Made by a program: the position numbers and the translations under genes
Part shown: piece by piece, positions 1 through 14,149 of the stretch
Position numbering within the stretch: the stretch's first letter is position 1
Layout of the letters: each line of letters opens with the position of its first letter
Source: Seriola aureovittata
Lineage: Eukaryota > Chordata > Actinopteri > Carangiformes > Carangidae
Direction of reading: 5' to 3'
NCBI RefSeq assembly: GCF_021018895.1
Contig: NC_079382.1
Location: forward strand, 23,575,001-23,639,000
DNA length: 64,000 nt
The notes under the pieces: generated by a model
The model's database searches: none
What the model was told of the DNA's origin: nothing
What the model saw: the letters and a program-made list of their open reading frames with translations, nothing else

Positions 1-528
1 AGGGGAGGCAACAAAGGAAAGAGGAAGAGAAGACCTTTTTCTTTCTGTTGCAGTCACATGAAAAAGGTGACGAGATGAAAACCGTCACATTTTATTTCAA
101 TAAATTATCAGAGCCACAGCTGAGCACATGCTCCCATCTCTAGTTATTAATAAAACATGTGGAACAAAAATAAAAATGATCCTCCTAATGAGACGTGAAC
201 CCGAGGACAGGCCGTCACTTCACCCTGCGCTGTGTTAGAGCGCCACCTGCTGTCCCACACTCAGAACCTCGTCACGTCTCAACACGAACCACCGAGCCGA
301 AGCCTCTCAGACCGTCCGACCCTCCTCACCAGTCCCAACATGAGAAGTCAGTCCGTCGCTTCACCGAATGTTTTCATTAAACCGGACTGACGTTAGAAAG
401 AGATTCATTGGTGTTTAGTGAACTGGCACGTTACAGCTCTGTATGGGAATGTAAACTGCAGCCTGTGGAGAGCAGAAGAAAACATTTACTATAATGAAAA
501 AGGTGCAAATGCTTGATTTTGAGATGTG

Positions 529-556
529 TTATTATTATTATTATTATTATTATTAT
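529..556. repeat. (ATT)n microsatellite
   Basis: About nine tandem ATT/TTA units are visible. It lies in intergenic DNA and has no visible relation to a gene. Confidence 0.9.
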
Positions 557-1093
557 CATCTGTTAATGATATTTTCAATGCAGTTTCATCTTGCAGCAGA
601 TATGTGGCGCTCACCATTTCTGGATTTGTGTGCAGAGTTTTGAAAAAATGAGATCTTGAACCTGAAATGTGTGAAAGCAGAACATAACTGCTGTAACTGA
701 GGAAAACTAAATGACGACTGTGCATCAGAAAACACACACAGAGAAATGCAATCAAACTTTGAACAAAGCCTCAACTACAGTGCAGTGAATTCACTGTTCA
801 GCTCTACCTTTAGAATATGACAGAACCTGTGCAGTGTCGCCTTCAAGAAGAAAACCTTCTCCAACTTTACTGAACTCCACTCGCAATAAAAGCACATGAA
901 GCATCTACTTTTCAGAGTAGTAAGAGTTTTAGAGCAGACATGTCCAAATATACTATATGTGGCTCATCGCACAGTTACACATTGGTTAACGAAGCAAGTT
1001 CACTTTGTGTTTTTCCCGCTCACTTCACGATGGCAGCACCATGCTTCCAAAAACAGACTGTAAACACCAGACACCTGCTGTGCGGCAGGAGTC

Positions 1094-1195
1094 ATGGGAA
1101 AATGTGAAAACTGTTGTGTTTGTCTCATTTGCCAAAAGACCGTCGCTGTGATGAAGGAGATTCATACCAGAGACTGTCCCGCAGTGAACGGGTGA
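1094..1195 (+). pseudogene. Zinc-finger-like remnant, possibly of a hAT-derived gene
   Basis: A 33-residue reading frame contains CVCLICQKTVAVMKEIHTRD, with paired cysteines followed by a histidine. This spacing resembles the first zinc finger of GTF2IRD2/ZBED-like proteins derived from hAT transposons, where a CLIC-x-KTVAVMKE core precedes a histidine pair. The usual second histidine is missing and the frame ends eight codons later at TGA. No flanking exon can be joined to it. I read it as a decayed transposon or retrocopy fragment. It could equally be a chance match. Confidence 0.3.
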
Positions 1196-3253
1196 AACAC
1201 TCTCCCTGCAGAGGCTGCTCACACGGCGTGGCCCCCAGGTATTTTCACATTGTCAAGTCTGGCCTCCGATCAAAAAGCTCCACTGTTATAGGTGCAGCCT
1301 GAAAGCTGAAGGATGGAACTACAGAGACACACACACCCCTCGATGCGAACACTGAGTATCATTAATGAGTCACTAGAGCTCGTGGGAAACTTCACATCAT
1401 ATTTGCTCGGATCATAATTTTGAGGTGGAAAACAACCTTCAGCTCGGGCTCCTGGTTGTAATCTCTGACCAACACAAAAACTCCCACAAACCATGTGAAG
1501 CTTCTGTACACACATTTATAATAATTCACGTGTCCTGTACCTTCATGGTGAGTTTTCAGCAGCGTCCTCCTTCAGTCTCATCTTCTTCCTCTCTGGCTGA
1601 TCAAAAAATAATCATAAAAAAAAGAAAATCATCAGTCTTGCAATACAAGTGAAAAACAAACACAAGAACAACTCTAATACATCACATGAAAATAAATACC
1701 CTACAATAATTTCCATTCTGTTCACTAACTGTGTGGTGACTGTTGACTGGGAACAAACTTCACAATAAAAGCTGAGACAGTGTGTGCAGCACTTAAATAT
1801 ATAATACACAAAGTATTTGTACATACATGGAGTAAAAGTAAAAGCCTTTTTGACTGATTTAAGGCAGCTGCATTCAGATAACCTCTACCACCTTCTTATC
1901 TCTTTACACTGTGTTTCATGTCTTCATGTCTCTTTGTCTTTTAGCGTTTTAAAATGTCTTAATGAAACTTTTCCTCGATAATAAAAGACATAATGTTTGT
2001 GCCTAAATGTTTTAGACCTTACACATATCAATAGAATAAAAGTTAGCTTTTTAGCACAGTTAGCTTGTTTCCTGTATGCTAGCTAGCTAAGTTAGAGCAC
2101 CTCTACACGGTAGAAAACGTGAGCTAATATGAAGCGTGGTGAATTCGCGGTTTTTTAAATGAACGTACCGGTGAGCTGTTTTTCTTTGGACGAGTCTGAT
2201 GTCAAACCATTTAAAACTCTTTTATCCCGCCGCCTCGCTCCAGCTAATCATCGGAATCTTAGTATTTGGCCCCGCCCACAGCCGTTACCTCGACCAATGA
2301 GGTTCTTTCTGAGCGTTCGTCACTCGTCACCATACAAACAGCAGCTGACAAAACAGTCCCATCTCAGTGTCCTCTTACTAGCTTTCCCTAGGGCTTTCAA
2401 CCATATTAAATGGTCCTCATGAGCAGGTTCGGTTTATTTACTCCATCACCATGAACAGATTATGAGACGATATAAAACGCTAACCACCTCCCACAACACA
2501 CCTAGACTGAATGAGACGTGGCCATGGTCTTTGTAGTCATTTTGAGATCATGTTGTAGTCCTGATAAAGATCTTTGTTTGTCTTGTGTCTCTGTGGTTGT
2601 TTTGTCTCTGAGGTCACGTTGCTGTTACTTTACTTCCTCTCCACTAAATATTTCAGATGGACATAAGACATTTTACTTTAATTAATGATAAACTCAACAG
2701 TAAAGAAGATAAAAGTGCCACCAGCTCCATGTGATCTGTTTTCTGAAATATCTAATGTGACTTTCATACGTCACAGCAATACATTTCTTTTTTACAACAT
2801 TTTGTTGCTAAAACTTTTACATTTCCACTGAATAATTCTTCTCTACCGTCATCCATGTTGACTTCAGTGATGAGCTTCCTGTCTCATTTTCAACAAAAAA
2901 CTCAAGGTCCACTTACCTGTTTGCTCTTGAGCTTTCAACCATATTACAGTCTTCATCATCAGCAGATCCTTTTCCCAAAAACAGAAATTACACCACTCAC
3001 ATATCGGCCATCACTGCTCTCCTATAGCTGTAAGAATGAATCCATTATGAAAAATTGTCTCTGGATTTTAAATGTATTAATTAGTGAAACTAATTTGTTA
3101 TATAATAATAATATAATAGCAATGACCAGACTAGTCAGTCTCTTTATTATTAGGTTTATTAAAAAACTAGAGAGAGCAATGGAGCTAATTTCATAATCAC
3201 CTTCTGTTTGTGACTAAATGAATTTTACACCTGTAAAATCTGATTGTTGATGC

Positions 3254-3294
3254 GTTGTTTGTTTGTTTGTTTGTTTGTTTGTTTGTTTGTTTGG
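3254..3294. repeat. (GTTT)n microsatellite
   Basis: About ten uninterrupted GTTT units are visible in intergenic DNA. Confidence 0.9.
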
Positions 3295-3678
3295 GCAGTC
3301 ATGTAAACGTGGCTCCGGTGAAGATGATGTCACCAATACCTGGCCACTTGTGTCAGAAACTAAACCCGGCTGCCCACAGCGCCACCCAGTGACCAGCAGG
3401 CAGCAGTGTTTCAGACTGAAGTCACCTCAGGAACTGATCCTGAATCTTCACGGTCTTCATCACACACATTAACATATAAAATGTTTTAATGTCAAAATGG
3501 GATCAATTCTAAATCACTGCAGGAAACAAAACATCTACATGAAAATTAAAGATGTGTGAAGTTTGAATTCTGCGGAACATTTTATCTACTAATAAAGAAC
3601 TGTGAAGGATATTTTGTCGTTCTGTTCGTGGTTTATTTTTACTTTCAAACAAATGTTGATGTGAGAAAAAGAAACATT

Positions 3679-3694
3679 AACACACACACACACA

Positions 3695-3732
<38 letters not shown>
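3679..3732. repeat. (CA)n microsatellite
   Basis: A CA dinucleotide tract interrupted once by CGCG. The apparent His/Thr and Cys/Val reading frames across it are artefacts of the repeat. Confidence 0.9.
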
Positions 3733-3737
<5 letters not shown>

Positions 3738-4476
3738 AACATCCTCTAATCCAGTTTATTTTCCTCAGCAGAAAAATGGAACACGATAAAATTAAAGGAG
3801 AAAATAGGACAGAATTATGTTCTTGCTTTTTTATACATATAACTAAATATGCCACTCTATGCTAGGGTGTAAGTAACTCAAACTGATATAAGGTTAAATA
3901 ATTTTTTTCTTTAAAAAGGTACAGAAAGATATTCCATTTCTTCCATTTCTCATTAGCACTCAAAAAAAAAGGAACAAGTTTTTCAAATATTCAAATATCA
4001 AAATAAGAACCAGTCGTGACGTTTCTCCAGACTCCCTTTATCCTTCGCTGTGTTCTCATTGAAGAAGATGGGGGGGGGGGGGGGGGGGTGAGAGAAGAAA
4101 CAATAACTTGTGCATGAGGATTAGCATAGTTAAGTGGTGTCTGGTTATAAGGGCTACGTCCACCTCGATCAACATTTTCATAGTTGTTTTGCAAAAAGAA
4201 AGAAAAAAAAAACAAAACAATTTTCCTGCCATTCAAGGAAATCTGCTTCATGACTCTGAATCCTCCAAATAAAAAACATCATCATCAAATTGCACTTCAA
4301 TGCTGCAAAGTACATTTAATAGAGTCCTGCAGCTGTGTCAGAGAAACTGTCATTTATTCTTTGAATAAACCAACAAAAAGTTTAATCTGAAGAAGAAAAC
4401 GTCAGATTCTGCAAAGTAACAAATAAAAAAGTTGATTTCGGTGAAACGGCCCTTTAAGGAGAAGGAAGAAGGAAGA

Positions 4477-4508
4477 AGAGGAGGAGGAGGAGGAGGAGGA
4501 GGAGGAGG
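4477..4508. repeat. (GGA)n trinucleotide repeat
   Basis: About nine GAG/GGA units in intergenic DNA. A G homopolymer of nearly 20 bases (4070-4088) lies 400 bases to the left. Confidence 0.85.
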
Positions 4509-5443
4509 TGTGTAACTGAACAATATGCACAGCACAGAGTCCAAGCAGTCAGACGGTGACGGCCGAGTCAGAGCCGGGTCACAAACATGATGACAAACAG
4601 AAAAAAAAAAAAAGGGAAAGCCACTCAATTTGAGAATTCACACGTTATTTTCGGCGTCAGTTTGAATCTGTGATGTCAGGAGATGTTGAACAGCCTCGAC
4701 CGGGTCCAGCACACACCTGCGTGACGGACCACAGGAAGTCCGAGGGTCACATTTGATTTAATCGCAAAATTGAAGTGAAGAGAACCAAAGGTGTTTGGTT
4801 ACTGGATCCAAAACTGAACTTTCTGTCTTTGTTTGAAAAGGTCAACGTCCGGTTCATTTCTCAGCCTTTAAACCAACGTCGACTCGTGCTGCGTATCAAT
4901 ATGACATCACTGATTTAAACTGTGGGACGAGCCCATCTCTCTCTCTCTCTCTCCGATTTAATCGATTTATAATCAAACAGTTCTGATGCAGACAGACGCC
5001 CCCGCTCTGCAGATTAAATGAGGCCCAACCCACAAACACAAAGTAAGAATAAATTAGAATCATTAAAGGGAAGTGAGTCATTCATGGATTCAGTTTAGCT
5101 GTGGAGACGATCCGTGATCAACTTCAGATTATTAGTTTCTCTTAAACACACGGCGTTTTGGCGAATGCAAAAACTCGCTGTATTCCCGCTTGTCAAGAAC
5201 AACAGTACCACTCAGTGAGATGACGGGGGGGGGGGAGAGAGATCTGCTACACAGAGGATTTATCTCAGTTACTCTTGTCCATTAGTGTGGTGTTTATTTT
5301 TTTTATACTTTTCTTTTTGTCCACAGTCCATGTGAGCAGAGGCAGGGATTGGCTGTATTGTCCTCCACGACGCCGTGGTAACGCAGTAAAAACGAGCTAA
5401 TCACCATGACGGCCACATGTAAAAAAAAAAAAAAAAAGAAAAA

Positions 5444-5475
5444 AGAAAAAGAAGAAGAAGAAGAAGAAGAAGAAG
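5444..5475. repeat. (GAA)n repeat next to an A-rich tract
   Basis: An oligo-A run (from 5420) leads into about ten GAA/AAG units. It lies within the presumed zfand3 3' flank. Confidence 0.85.
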
Positions 5476-6172
5476 GATCCTCACGTTAGCAGATGACAAA
5501 CTTGCACCTGCACAGACACACTGACGACACTCAGCTGGTGACGCCGCGCGAGGACCGACTCACAGGTGGAAGAAGAAGAAAAACAAAGCGGAGGAAGGCG
5601 GGGCTACAGGTTTGATACTCCAACCCCCTGATGACGACCTGAGGAGCGGTCGTGGGACAGAGCTGGACCCCTCCCCCGCGACCAAGAAATGGAAAAAAAT
5701 AAAGAATAAGTGTGAATGAGAATCCGAACGGATCAGTTCATCAGTTCGTCTCCCACTTCCTGTTCTGAAGGAGCACGAGCAAAGAGGAGGAAACCATGTG
5801 ATGTACGACTGACGGGATCCATCTCTGCGGCGTCCTTCCTCTGAAGACGGGGGGGTGGGGGGGTTAAGGCTGAGTGTGTGAACATGTGATACTGAACGTG
5901 GCCCCCTGTTGGCCCCCGAACTGCCTCGTCCAAACAGGAAATCAGGACGACGACAGGGCGGCGCCGAGCTCAGGTCCAGAATCGTAGGTCAGATGCAGGA
6001 TGTTGCGACCGTGCTCCCCCCTCCCCCCCCCCTTCTTCTTCTTCTTCTTCCCCGCCCTCCCAGCCCTCCCCCTCCCACCCCATTTGTCACTCCTCCTCGC
6101 TCTCCTTCCTCCTCCTCCTCCTCTCTGTAAGCGCCTCAGCTCTAATTGGATGGCCGGTCCCGGTGTGGCCAA

Positions 6173-9100
6173 TCAGGAGCATTCCTCCCCGATGCGTTGG
6201 CACGAGCGGCCCACCTTGCGGTCCAGCTTCACCATCTTGAGGACGGCCTCCTCGCGCCCGCGGCCCAGATGGTCGAACAGACAGTCGTGCTGCTCGGGGA
6301 GACGATGGAGCATGCAGAACACGTAGCCTGGAAGGGGGAGGGGGGAGGGGCGGGACAAACAACGTGGTGAGGGAGACGTTCTGGTGGTTTCACCTCAACA
6401 AACACAATCATGGCGTGTGGTACTGACCGCAGCGGCAGGAGCCCAGTTCCTGCTGCACCAGCTCTAGTTTGGTTTGGCAGCGGTAGCAGCGCCGGCGGTT
6501 CTTCTGCTTGGGCGTCCCGCCGGCCTCCTCGCCGCTCCCCTCCTTCTCGTCCGGCCGGGGCCGTTTCTCTGGTGTCGCCTCGCTCTCTGAGCTCGAGGCT
6601 GAAAACACAAGCGGCAGGGTGAAGAGTTAGCGCTCAGAGCTACAGGCAGGAGGAAGAAGAAGAAGAAGGGGGGGGGGCTGACCTGATTCTCGTGGACGTT
6701 TTGTGGGTGTGCAGAGTGTGCCTTGGGCTGTTTCTGTGGACGACACGCCTGCAGGGGGACATGAAGAGACGAGTCAGACAGGAAATGACCATCCATCCAA
6801 AATAAGACATGTACTGAAGGTTACGGACCGGTGCGGCGGGAAAAGTGTCACATTTTCATTTTGTGCTTAAAAGTGTAAAACGCCATTTTAATCAATATTC
6901 AATAAATAATAACAGCTATGAAATTAATTAGGTCATAAATATAGAATGATTGAAATAAATGTAAATATATAAATATATAAAACGAATTAATAAATACAGC
7001 TATGAAAGAAATTAATTAGGTCATAAATGTATAAACATAAAAATAAATAGTTTTATAAATGAATGAATAAATAGCTTTATTTATTTCAGGGGACTTTTAT
7101 TTTCCTAATGCCACATTTGTTTCCCAGCTTTTTATTTCCATGTGTTATATTCAAATGAGGGGGTGTGGTCATCTGACAGGACACAGCACCAGCTGCAGAG
7201 ACTTCCCGCTCTACAAAGCTGTGAGGATTCTGATTGGATGTGGACGTTTTATATGAGTTCATACTGTAAGTGAAGACAGGCGACTTCATTAGAATCTGAC
7301 TTCTACTCAGCAGTGATTGGAGGAAGGCCTGTGTGACATCATTTCCTGACTTCACATTAAAGTAAACTCCTTGGTGCTCCTCAAAGATCCTCTACAACAA
7401 AGATACAAGCACAAGCAGCGCCAATGGCAGACACTTCCTGTTTCCTGTGTGGGCGTGGACATGACTGCTTGTCCATAATAACAACAACACAATACAACAC
7501 TAGATACAGTTTGAATTGACGCCCGACTTCGCTGCTGGTTTTTATCTGATAGCTTAACAACACTCTCCGTTTTCCCTCCCATTACAGTGGGGGGGAGGGG
7601 ACACACACACCATGTGACACAGATACAGGAAGTGATTCTAAAAAAACTGCTGTCTTCTTTCTCAACCCCCCCCCCAAGTCTGTCTTGCAGCAGCAGCGTC
7701 ACACAGAAAACCACAGCTGTATTCATGGATGTGGTCAGAAACTTACTGTAGCCTTTATGTCAGCAGGTTGTTGGTTTCCCTCCTTAAAAAAAAAAAAAAC
7801 ACCTTCCTGTTGTTGGCTGTCCCTTCTTACCTTCCCTCCTGCTGGGAAACGTGGGCGAGGGCTCTTCGGCTGACGGCTGCTCGGAGCTGGAGGCCGGCGA
7901 CGACAAAAGGGATTGGCTACTGCTACTGCTCGTCTCGCTACTGAAGACGGCCGATTGGCTACTCCCGCTGCTCTGGATGGGCCTGGAGGTGCAGTCCTCC
8001 CCCGGCTGCTTCTTCTGGATGTCTGGGGTCAAGGGCGGCGAGAGAGGGAGCGGAGAGAGACGTAGATAAGAGACGGGGAAACAGACGGAGAGGGAGGACG
8101 AGACGAAACAAAGAGTCAAAACACTCACATCTGGACTCTGTTCGTGCTACAACAACACAGCTGCAACTACAGGAGAGGATCAGGGCCACGGCTGGATTTT
8201 TTGTTTCTTTAAAACATTTAAAAACATCTTTTTTTTTCATAATTCACCAAACTGGTACAGTTGATCTGTCGGCCCACCTCAGTGTGTGATGACAGTAACC
8301 TGAGGACAAACTGAGCTCTTCTTCTTTGGTCCTGCGGCAGTTTAACATGTTTTTACATCTTATAGACCAAAATATTTACTGATGAATGAGAGAATAAACA
8401 GCACATCAATCAATAATGTAAATAGAGCAGCACAATTAATCAGAACTATAATCCACATCACAGGAGCTGCAGTTTTTCTATAAAAGGTAAAATGTGTCTC
8501 TTGTTTATCGTCAGTGTTGTGGAGACGCCCCGACCTACAGGTCAGGTTCTCCAGACGTAAAGAACAAAAGCCACATCATCACCACTTTTAGTTTTTTTCT
8601 GTGTAACATGATTTTTTTTGCATCTCTAATAAATGAATCTTTAGTTGCACAACGTCGCTGGTTCGAGTCCGAGCTCTGTCCGATCCCACTCATGAAAACC
8701 TTTAAACCAGGCTGCACCACATGACCAGAGGAGGACGGCGCTGACCTCTGACCCCGGCTGTATAACGATGATCTCAGACAGTATTGATCTGTTGTGGGGA
8801 TATCGTCTTCAGCCCCCCCCCCCCCCCCCCCAGGGAGGGTGAGGGAGGTCAGCCTGGATTGTAGCTCCTCCTCCACATGTGGAGCTAACCCACTTCTGAG
8901 TCTATTCTGAGCCTCACTGCCGTCTGTGATGCCAGACTCAAAGCCGGGGCCCGAGGTCCCGCGCTGTCTGCCGTGCTCACCGGTTGCCATGGCCACCGAC
9001 AGCAGGGCTGCAGCACAGCCTCAACCCATCCTCCCGAACCAGAGTGGAGGCGACGCTGAGAGAACCCGAAATGATTTACAGTGTACAGGTGAAACCCTGG

Positions 9101-11666
9101 ACGAGTTGCACAAACTGAATGTTTTACCCTTTTTCTACCAACATTAGCAGGTTTTTTAAACGTGGGTAAACCAGCTAATTAAAGCACATTGACCTCTTTC
9201 CCACTGACGGGCGAGTTCGTCTTTCTGTTCGGACACATAACTCGGGATGCCACGATCACGTTTTTTTGCCGCCGATACCATTCATCTTTGTCATCACTGC
9301 AGACGTCACACACTTTGTAGAAGTTGTTTTGGCGGCATGTCAGTGGGAGGCGGGGCCACACCACACTGTGCTTCTCTCAGCCGCAGACACCAGAATGTTA
9401 ACAACAGCTCGTCTGTGACTAGAAGCTTTAATTCACATCTACAGATCATTATTTTAATGAAAATCAGCTGATAATGATCAGCGGCCGATCAATCAGATCA
9501 CCCCTACTGCAAACTGGTAAAACAGATCACGTCTCAAGTGTCGGAGCCTCTGATCAGTGACTGTGTTGTTCAAACTTATTTCAGGTCGGCAGCTTCACTC
9601 TTTCAGAGCTCATCGTAGCTGCAGTGTTTCTGGTGTAACAGCAGGGTCTGGACAGGTGACAGGTAACAGGTGACAGGTGAGGTTAGAGACATCACAGCAG
9701 AAAAAGACTGAGTTCACGGGTTTACATCACTAGCGATCGGAGCCGGAGCAGATAAATCCGTGCGTCTACTGCAGAGTCATGTGACCCACGTGTGAATGCT
9801 GAGTGAACCCTTTTCCACTGCTGATTAAAGCCTGATGCCGGCGAGCCTTAGCGGGTTTGTTAACCAGAGGAAAAGGAGCTTTAGAAGAGGAAAGACGACA
9901 AACAGAGCTGGTCACCTGCTGGTTAACAAGAGCAGCGATTATCTCCCACTGCCACGTTCACAGAGAGTGAAAACATCAGCACCACTCTGCTGTGTGGACA
10001 TTTTATCTGACAGGATTTAAACCCAGGAAGGTGCAGCTGCTCCGCCTGTTCCTCAGGTGGCAACCACATGAACCTCTGGCTTCCTCTCTTTGGCTTTTGA
10101 ACTGTGTGTGTGGAGTGATGGTGAGTGGTGCGCAGAAGTTATGATTAAAAGAAAATGTTGAGGTGAGACTCACCAGCAAAACATTTGGAGCAGAGGTTCA
10201 TGGTTTTACTGGACCTGAGGAGAGAGGACAGGAATGTGACTGACGACATAAATATCAGCAAAACATGATTATATGGATAAATGTTGAAAATGAGACTCAT
10301 CTGTATCATCCAGTTCAGTGGTTCCCAACCTTTTCCAACTCATGGCCCACCCCATGTCGGCCGCCCCATAACAACACAAATATACCATGTGCACCGGTAT
10401 ATTGTATATAATGACATTTTCACCTAAACTGTTCTGTTTTGCAAACGATGGGTCGGCCCACTTGCAGCACCTTCACGGCCCACAGGTTGGGAACCACTGA
10501 TCTAGTGCATCATTTTCTGGCTGAACACGGTTGTCTCGGTTAATGACACCTACACAAATACACAACTAAGAACACACAACCAGTGCAGGACAAACACAAT
10601 CACATTAATAGATAATTGTATCTAGTGTTTATTGTCCTTGTTTGTAGCTTCTTGTTGTCGTTGTCTCTTTTCAGACTGAACATCTGTATATTCTGAGCTC
10701 ATTGTAGGATATTATCAATGCTGTTGTGTAAAAGCCAAAACTAGTTTGTGTGTTTTTTTAACAGTTAGAATCACCTGAACCACTGACACTGAACGAATCC
10801 AAACTCCCATGATCCCACGCTATTTCATGACATCACCCAACGCCATCCTTTGTTCTTGTTTTGATTGAGAGACTTCTAGAGGCGGAAGTTACTGACTGGG
10901 TTTAAACTTTAGATAAGTTCTGACGTTATCGGTTCAGCTCTCCATACTTTAGAAATTTAGAAATAAAAGTTCTCTCAGACACATAATCACCACTTCTGTT
11001 TCTGATTAAGACTTTCATCAATGAATGGGGGCGGGGGGTTAATGTTGAGTAAATGAGAAAATAAGAAATGTTAATTCTGTTTTTTTATTAGTTTTTTCTC
11101 TTACAAAATCACAAAAAGTACCGATAAGAGAACCGTTAAAGTACCGGGTCAATAAGAGTAGTACCATTAAAATCTTAGCGATACCCCTCCCTCATGGCTG
11201 GTGGTACCTTTCCTACAGGTGCGTCCTGCCTCACCTTCTGGACCTCTCTTTAATGTTCAGGCCAACACAATACGTTCAATACGTGGCTCCTCTGTGTCAG
11301 CTGTGAGTCGGGTCAACAGTCAATAGGAGCTGGAAGTGTGTGTTTTCACTTCATTGTTCCTACAGGAGCGACGTGACTGAAGCAGCACTGAATGACTGCC
11401 CCCCCCCCCCCCAAGGAGGAGGAGCTTTGTTTTCACCTGTTACGCTCATTAATCCCAGACATGTCATTATGTAAAAGGATCAATTACATTAAGACATATG
11501 TTGATGTGTATGTTTCACCAACATGTTGAATATGTTTTTATATGAGTTTTAATATTGATCTAATTTATTTATTTATTTTTACTAAATATATATTTTTAGT
11601 GGTTTCACTAATGTTACAACAGTTGATCTTATTCATTTTGTTCTAATTTATTATTAATGTTATATA

Positions 11667-11710
<44 letters not shown>

Positions 11711-13797
11711 ATTCCTGTTTTTCCCCAGTGTGAACAGATATTCAAATTAAATTCACACAGAATAAAACACATCTACAGAAACAGTGAGATCAACACACAA
11801 GGTGACACGACTTTATCTCAGTGTCTGTCTTTAACAAAGATTCAACACCAGAAGAAGAAATCACAGCCTGAAGTCATCCAAACAAGACGACCTAAAAAAG
11901 GAGACAGACTCTCCTTAATGTGGCTGTAGTTATACAAACAGTGTGAGCTTTACAGCAGGCTGTTGACACCCCCCCCCCCCCCCCCCCCCCACACACACAC
12001 ACCACACACACACACACACACACACGCACACACACACGCACACACACACACACGAGGTAATATCTGATTATACCTACAGGAAAAGATAGCAACGAGCAGG
12101 GAGGAGAAAACCAGATAAGACAAACAGAAAAAAGCCATTAACCTTGAACCCTGGTTTTTAGTAACTTTAATTTATCAACAATTCTATCTTATCTGTTGTT
12201 TTATTATTAATTTTCCTGTTTTTTTTGTTTGCTCATGTTATCGCAGCTTTTTAAATCTATGTGATTGAATCTCAGCTTTCCCTCTTCTCTTTTCTTTTGA
12301 GCTCATCAGTGTGTGAAGCTCTTTGAACTGAACTCACCTGTATGAAAAGTGCTGTACAAATAAAGTTTGATTGATTGACTGAAGAGGACTGAACTGAGGC
12401 TGGAAGTATTTTCAATATTTCCCTCAGTCTCCCGGACACATCGTCCAATATGAGCTGCTTATATATGAGCACAGGCCAATATGGTCGACATTTCAAAAAC
12501 ATGTTTGACATCATTTCAGAACAGTGTCGTCATTACACGTTTTGCCAACCAGACAAGACTTTTCTCAAAATGAATAAATTGCCGCTGAGCTCCGTTCACC
12601 TTCAGCAGAACATGTTTGTCTTCAGGAAGAATTCAACAGTTACAAGACGTTTTACAATAAAAAGAAAATGGCTGCCGTCTCTAAAAACTCTCTCTCTCCT
12701 CTTTGCTCTCTCCATAACAATGTTAGAAAACCACAAAGTATGAGCCACGTCTTCCTGTTTTTTGTTGTTGGGTGCTACTGGTCAGGTCAGGTGTCATTAA
12801 TTGTTACCATGGAAACATTGGTCTCAGGTTTGAGTTAACCTGGAGGTAAAGTGTCTAATGTTTCTGTCCTAAAATGAGTCAGTGTGTATTTTAGTGAAAC
12901 AGTCTGACTGACATCAGACCAGCACTACAGACCTGTCTGAGGTATCTGTGTGGAACTGACCCCTGATCTCATTATTAAAACATTAATTATTAAAACATAA
13001 AACATGTTGATTAAATCAACTGTATTCAACTGCAAACAACACTGTACTTCAGTGATGAGAGAACCATGTCACTGATGCTGCCAACGTTAAGAGCTCCACC
13101 TCTGAGCTCAGTCCTTCAAACCCCCTGGGTCAGTTTCACACGGATACGTCAGACTGGTCTGTAGAGCTGGTCTGATGTCAGTCAGACTGTTTCACTAAAA
13201 TACACACTGACTCATTTTAAGACAAAAACAGGCTTTAACCCAGGCTGACTCGAACCTAAGACCAATGTTACCATGGTAACAATCAGTGACACGCGTGCTG
13301 ACCAGTAGCAACAGGAAAACATGCCTCATAATTTGACCAATGAGAAGGGACAGAGTTTTTTTTTTTTTTTCAAATCTGATTTTTATTTTATTGTTTCACT
13401 CTTTCCTGAATTTTCAAAGTAAAACGTCCTTGTAACTGTTGAATTCCTCCTAAACACAAACATGTTCTGCTGAGGGTAAACTGAGTTGAGGGAGTGGATG
13501 TGGTTCCTCGTTCGGCCATTTTTTTCATTTTGAAAAAAGTCTTAATTTACCCAGAATTCATTGTGCCACAGTCCGGCTTAAGATCAAGAACTAAACTGCT
13601 TTGTGTAACAGATGAGTTCAGACTCAGTCTATCTGTTTGTTGTATCTATGACACAGTCACAGTCTGTCCCTGCTTGTAACCTCATTCAAGATCTTCTTCA
13701 AGAGGCCTTGAGTTTCAGTGACATGTGTGGGACAGACTCTGCAGCCAGCAGCCCCCCCAGGCCAGGTGTTATTCTGAGCTGAGGCAGGCAGGGCCGT

Positions 13798-13854
<57 letters not shown>

Positions 13855-14109
13855 ACACTGTCACCATTAGTGTCACCTGACATTGACAGGTGGCTTTACT
13901 GGTTCCAGTTTGCTTACGGGACGCCACAAAAATGAAGGCAACTGGGGAGCTAGCTGGGGCTTGGGGGGTTTCGTTGATAATCAAATGACAAGTCATATGA
14001 GAACATTGTGTTTTCATAACACCTCAAATAAAAGGACTGCTGTTATCTGTCTGGTTATATTTCACACATTAGTAGTTGAAAGCATTAATGTATTAGTGTT
14101 ACAGGGCTT

Positions 14110-14149
<40 letters not shown>

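Larger units (their letters stand above)
1..6172. other. Intergenic and zfand3 3' flanking region, no supported gene
   Basis: I find no convincing exon here. The stretch holds A/T-rich sequence, simple repeats and the likely 3'UTR of zfand3 next to 6172. Around 2100-2420 the composition is richer in CpG, and a possible minus-strand donor (ACCG/GTACG) sits near 2166, so a non-coding first exon of some gene is possible, but no open reading frame supports it. A small zinc-finger-like remnant at 1094-1195 is listed separately. Confidence 0.5.

Noticed and set aside
5909..6410. Several Pro-, Arg- or Gly-rich open frames on both strands near the zfand3 end
   Set aside because: They overlap zfand3 exons in other frames or lie in low-complexity CT/GA-rich 3' sequence.
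8640..8725. A perfect tRNA B-box-like ggttcgagtcc, suggesting a tRNA or tRNA-derived SINE
   Set aside because: No cloverleaf, no convincing A box at the right distance and no poly-A or repeat copy nearby in the window.
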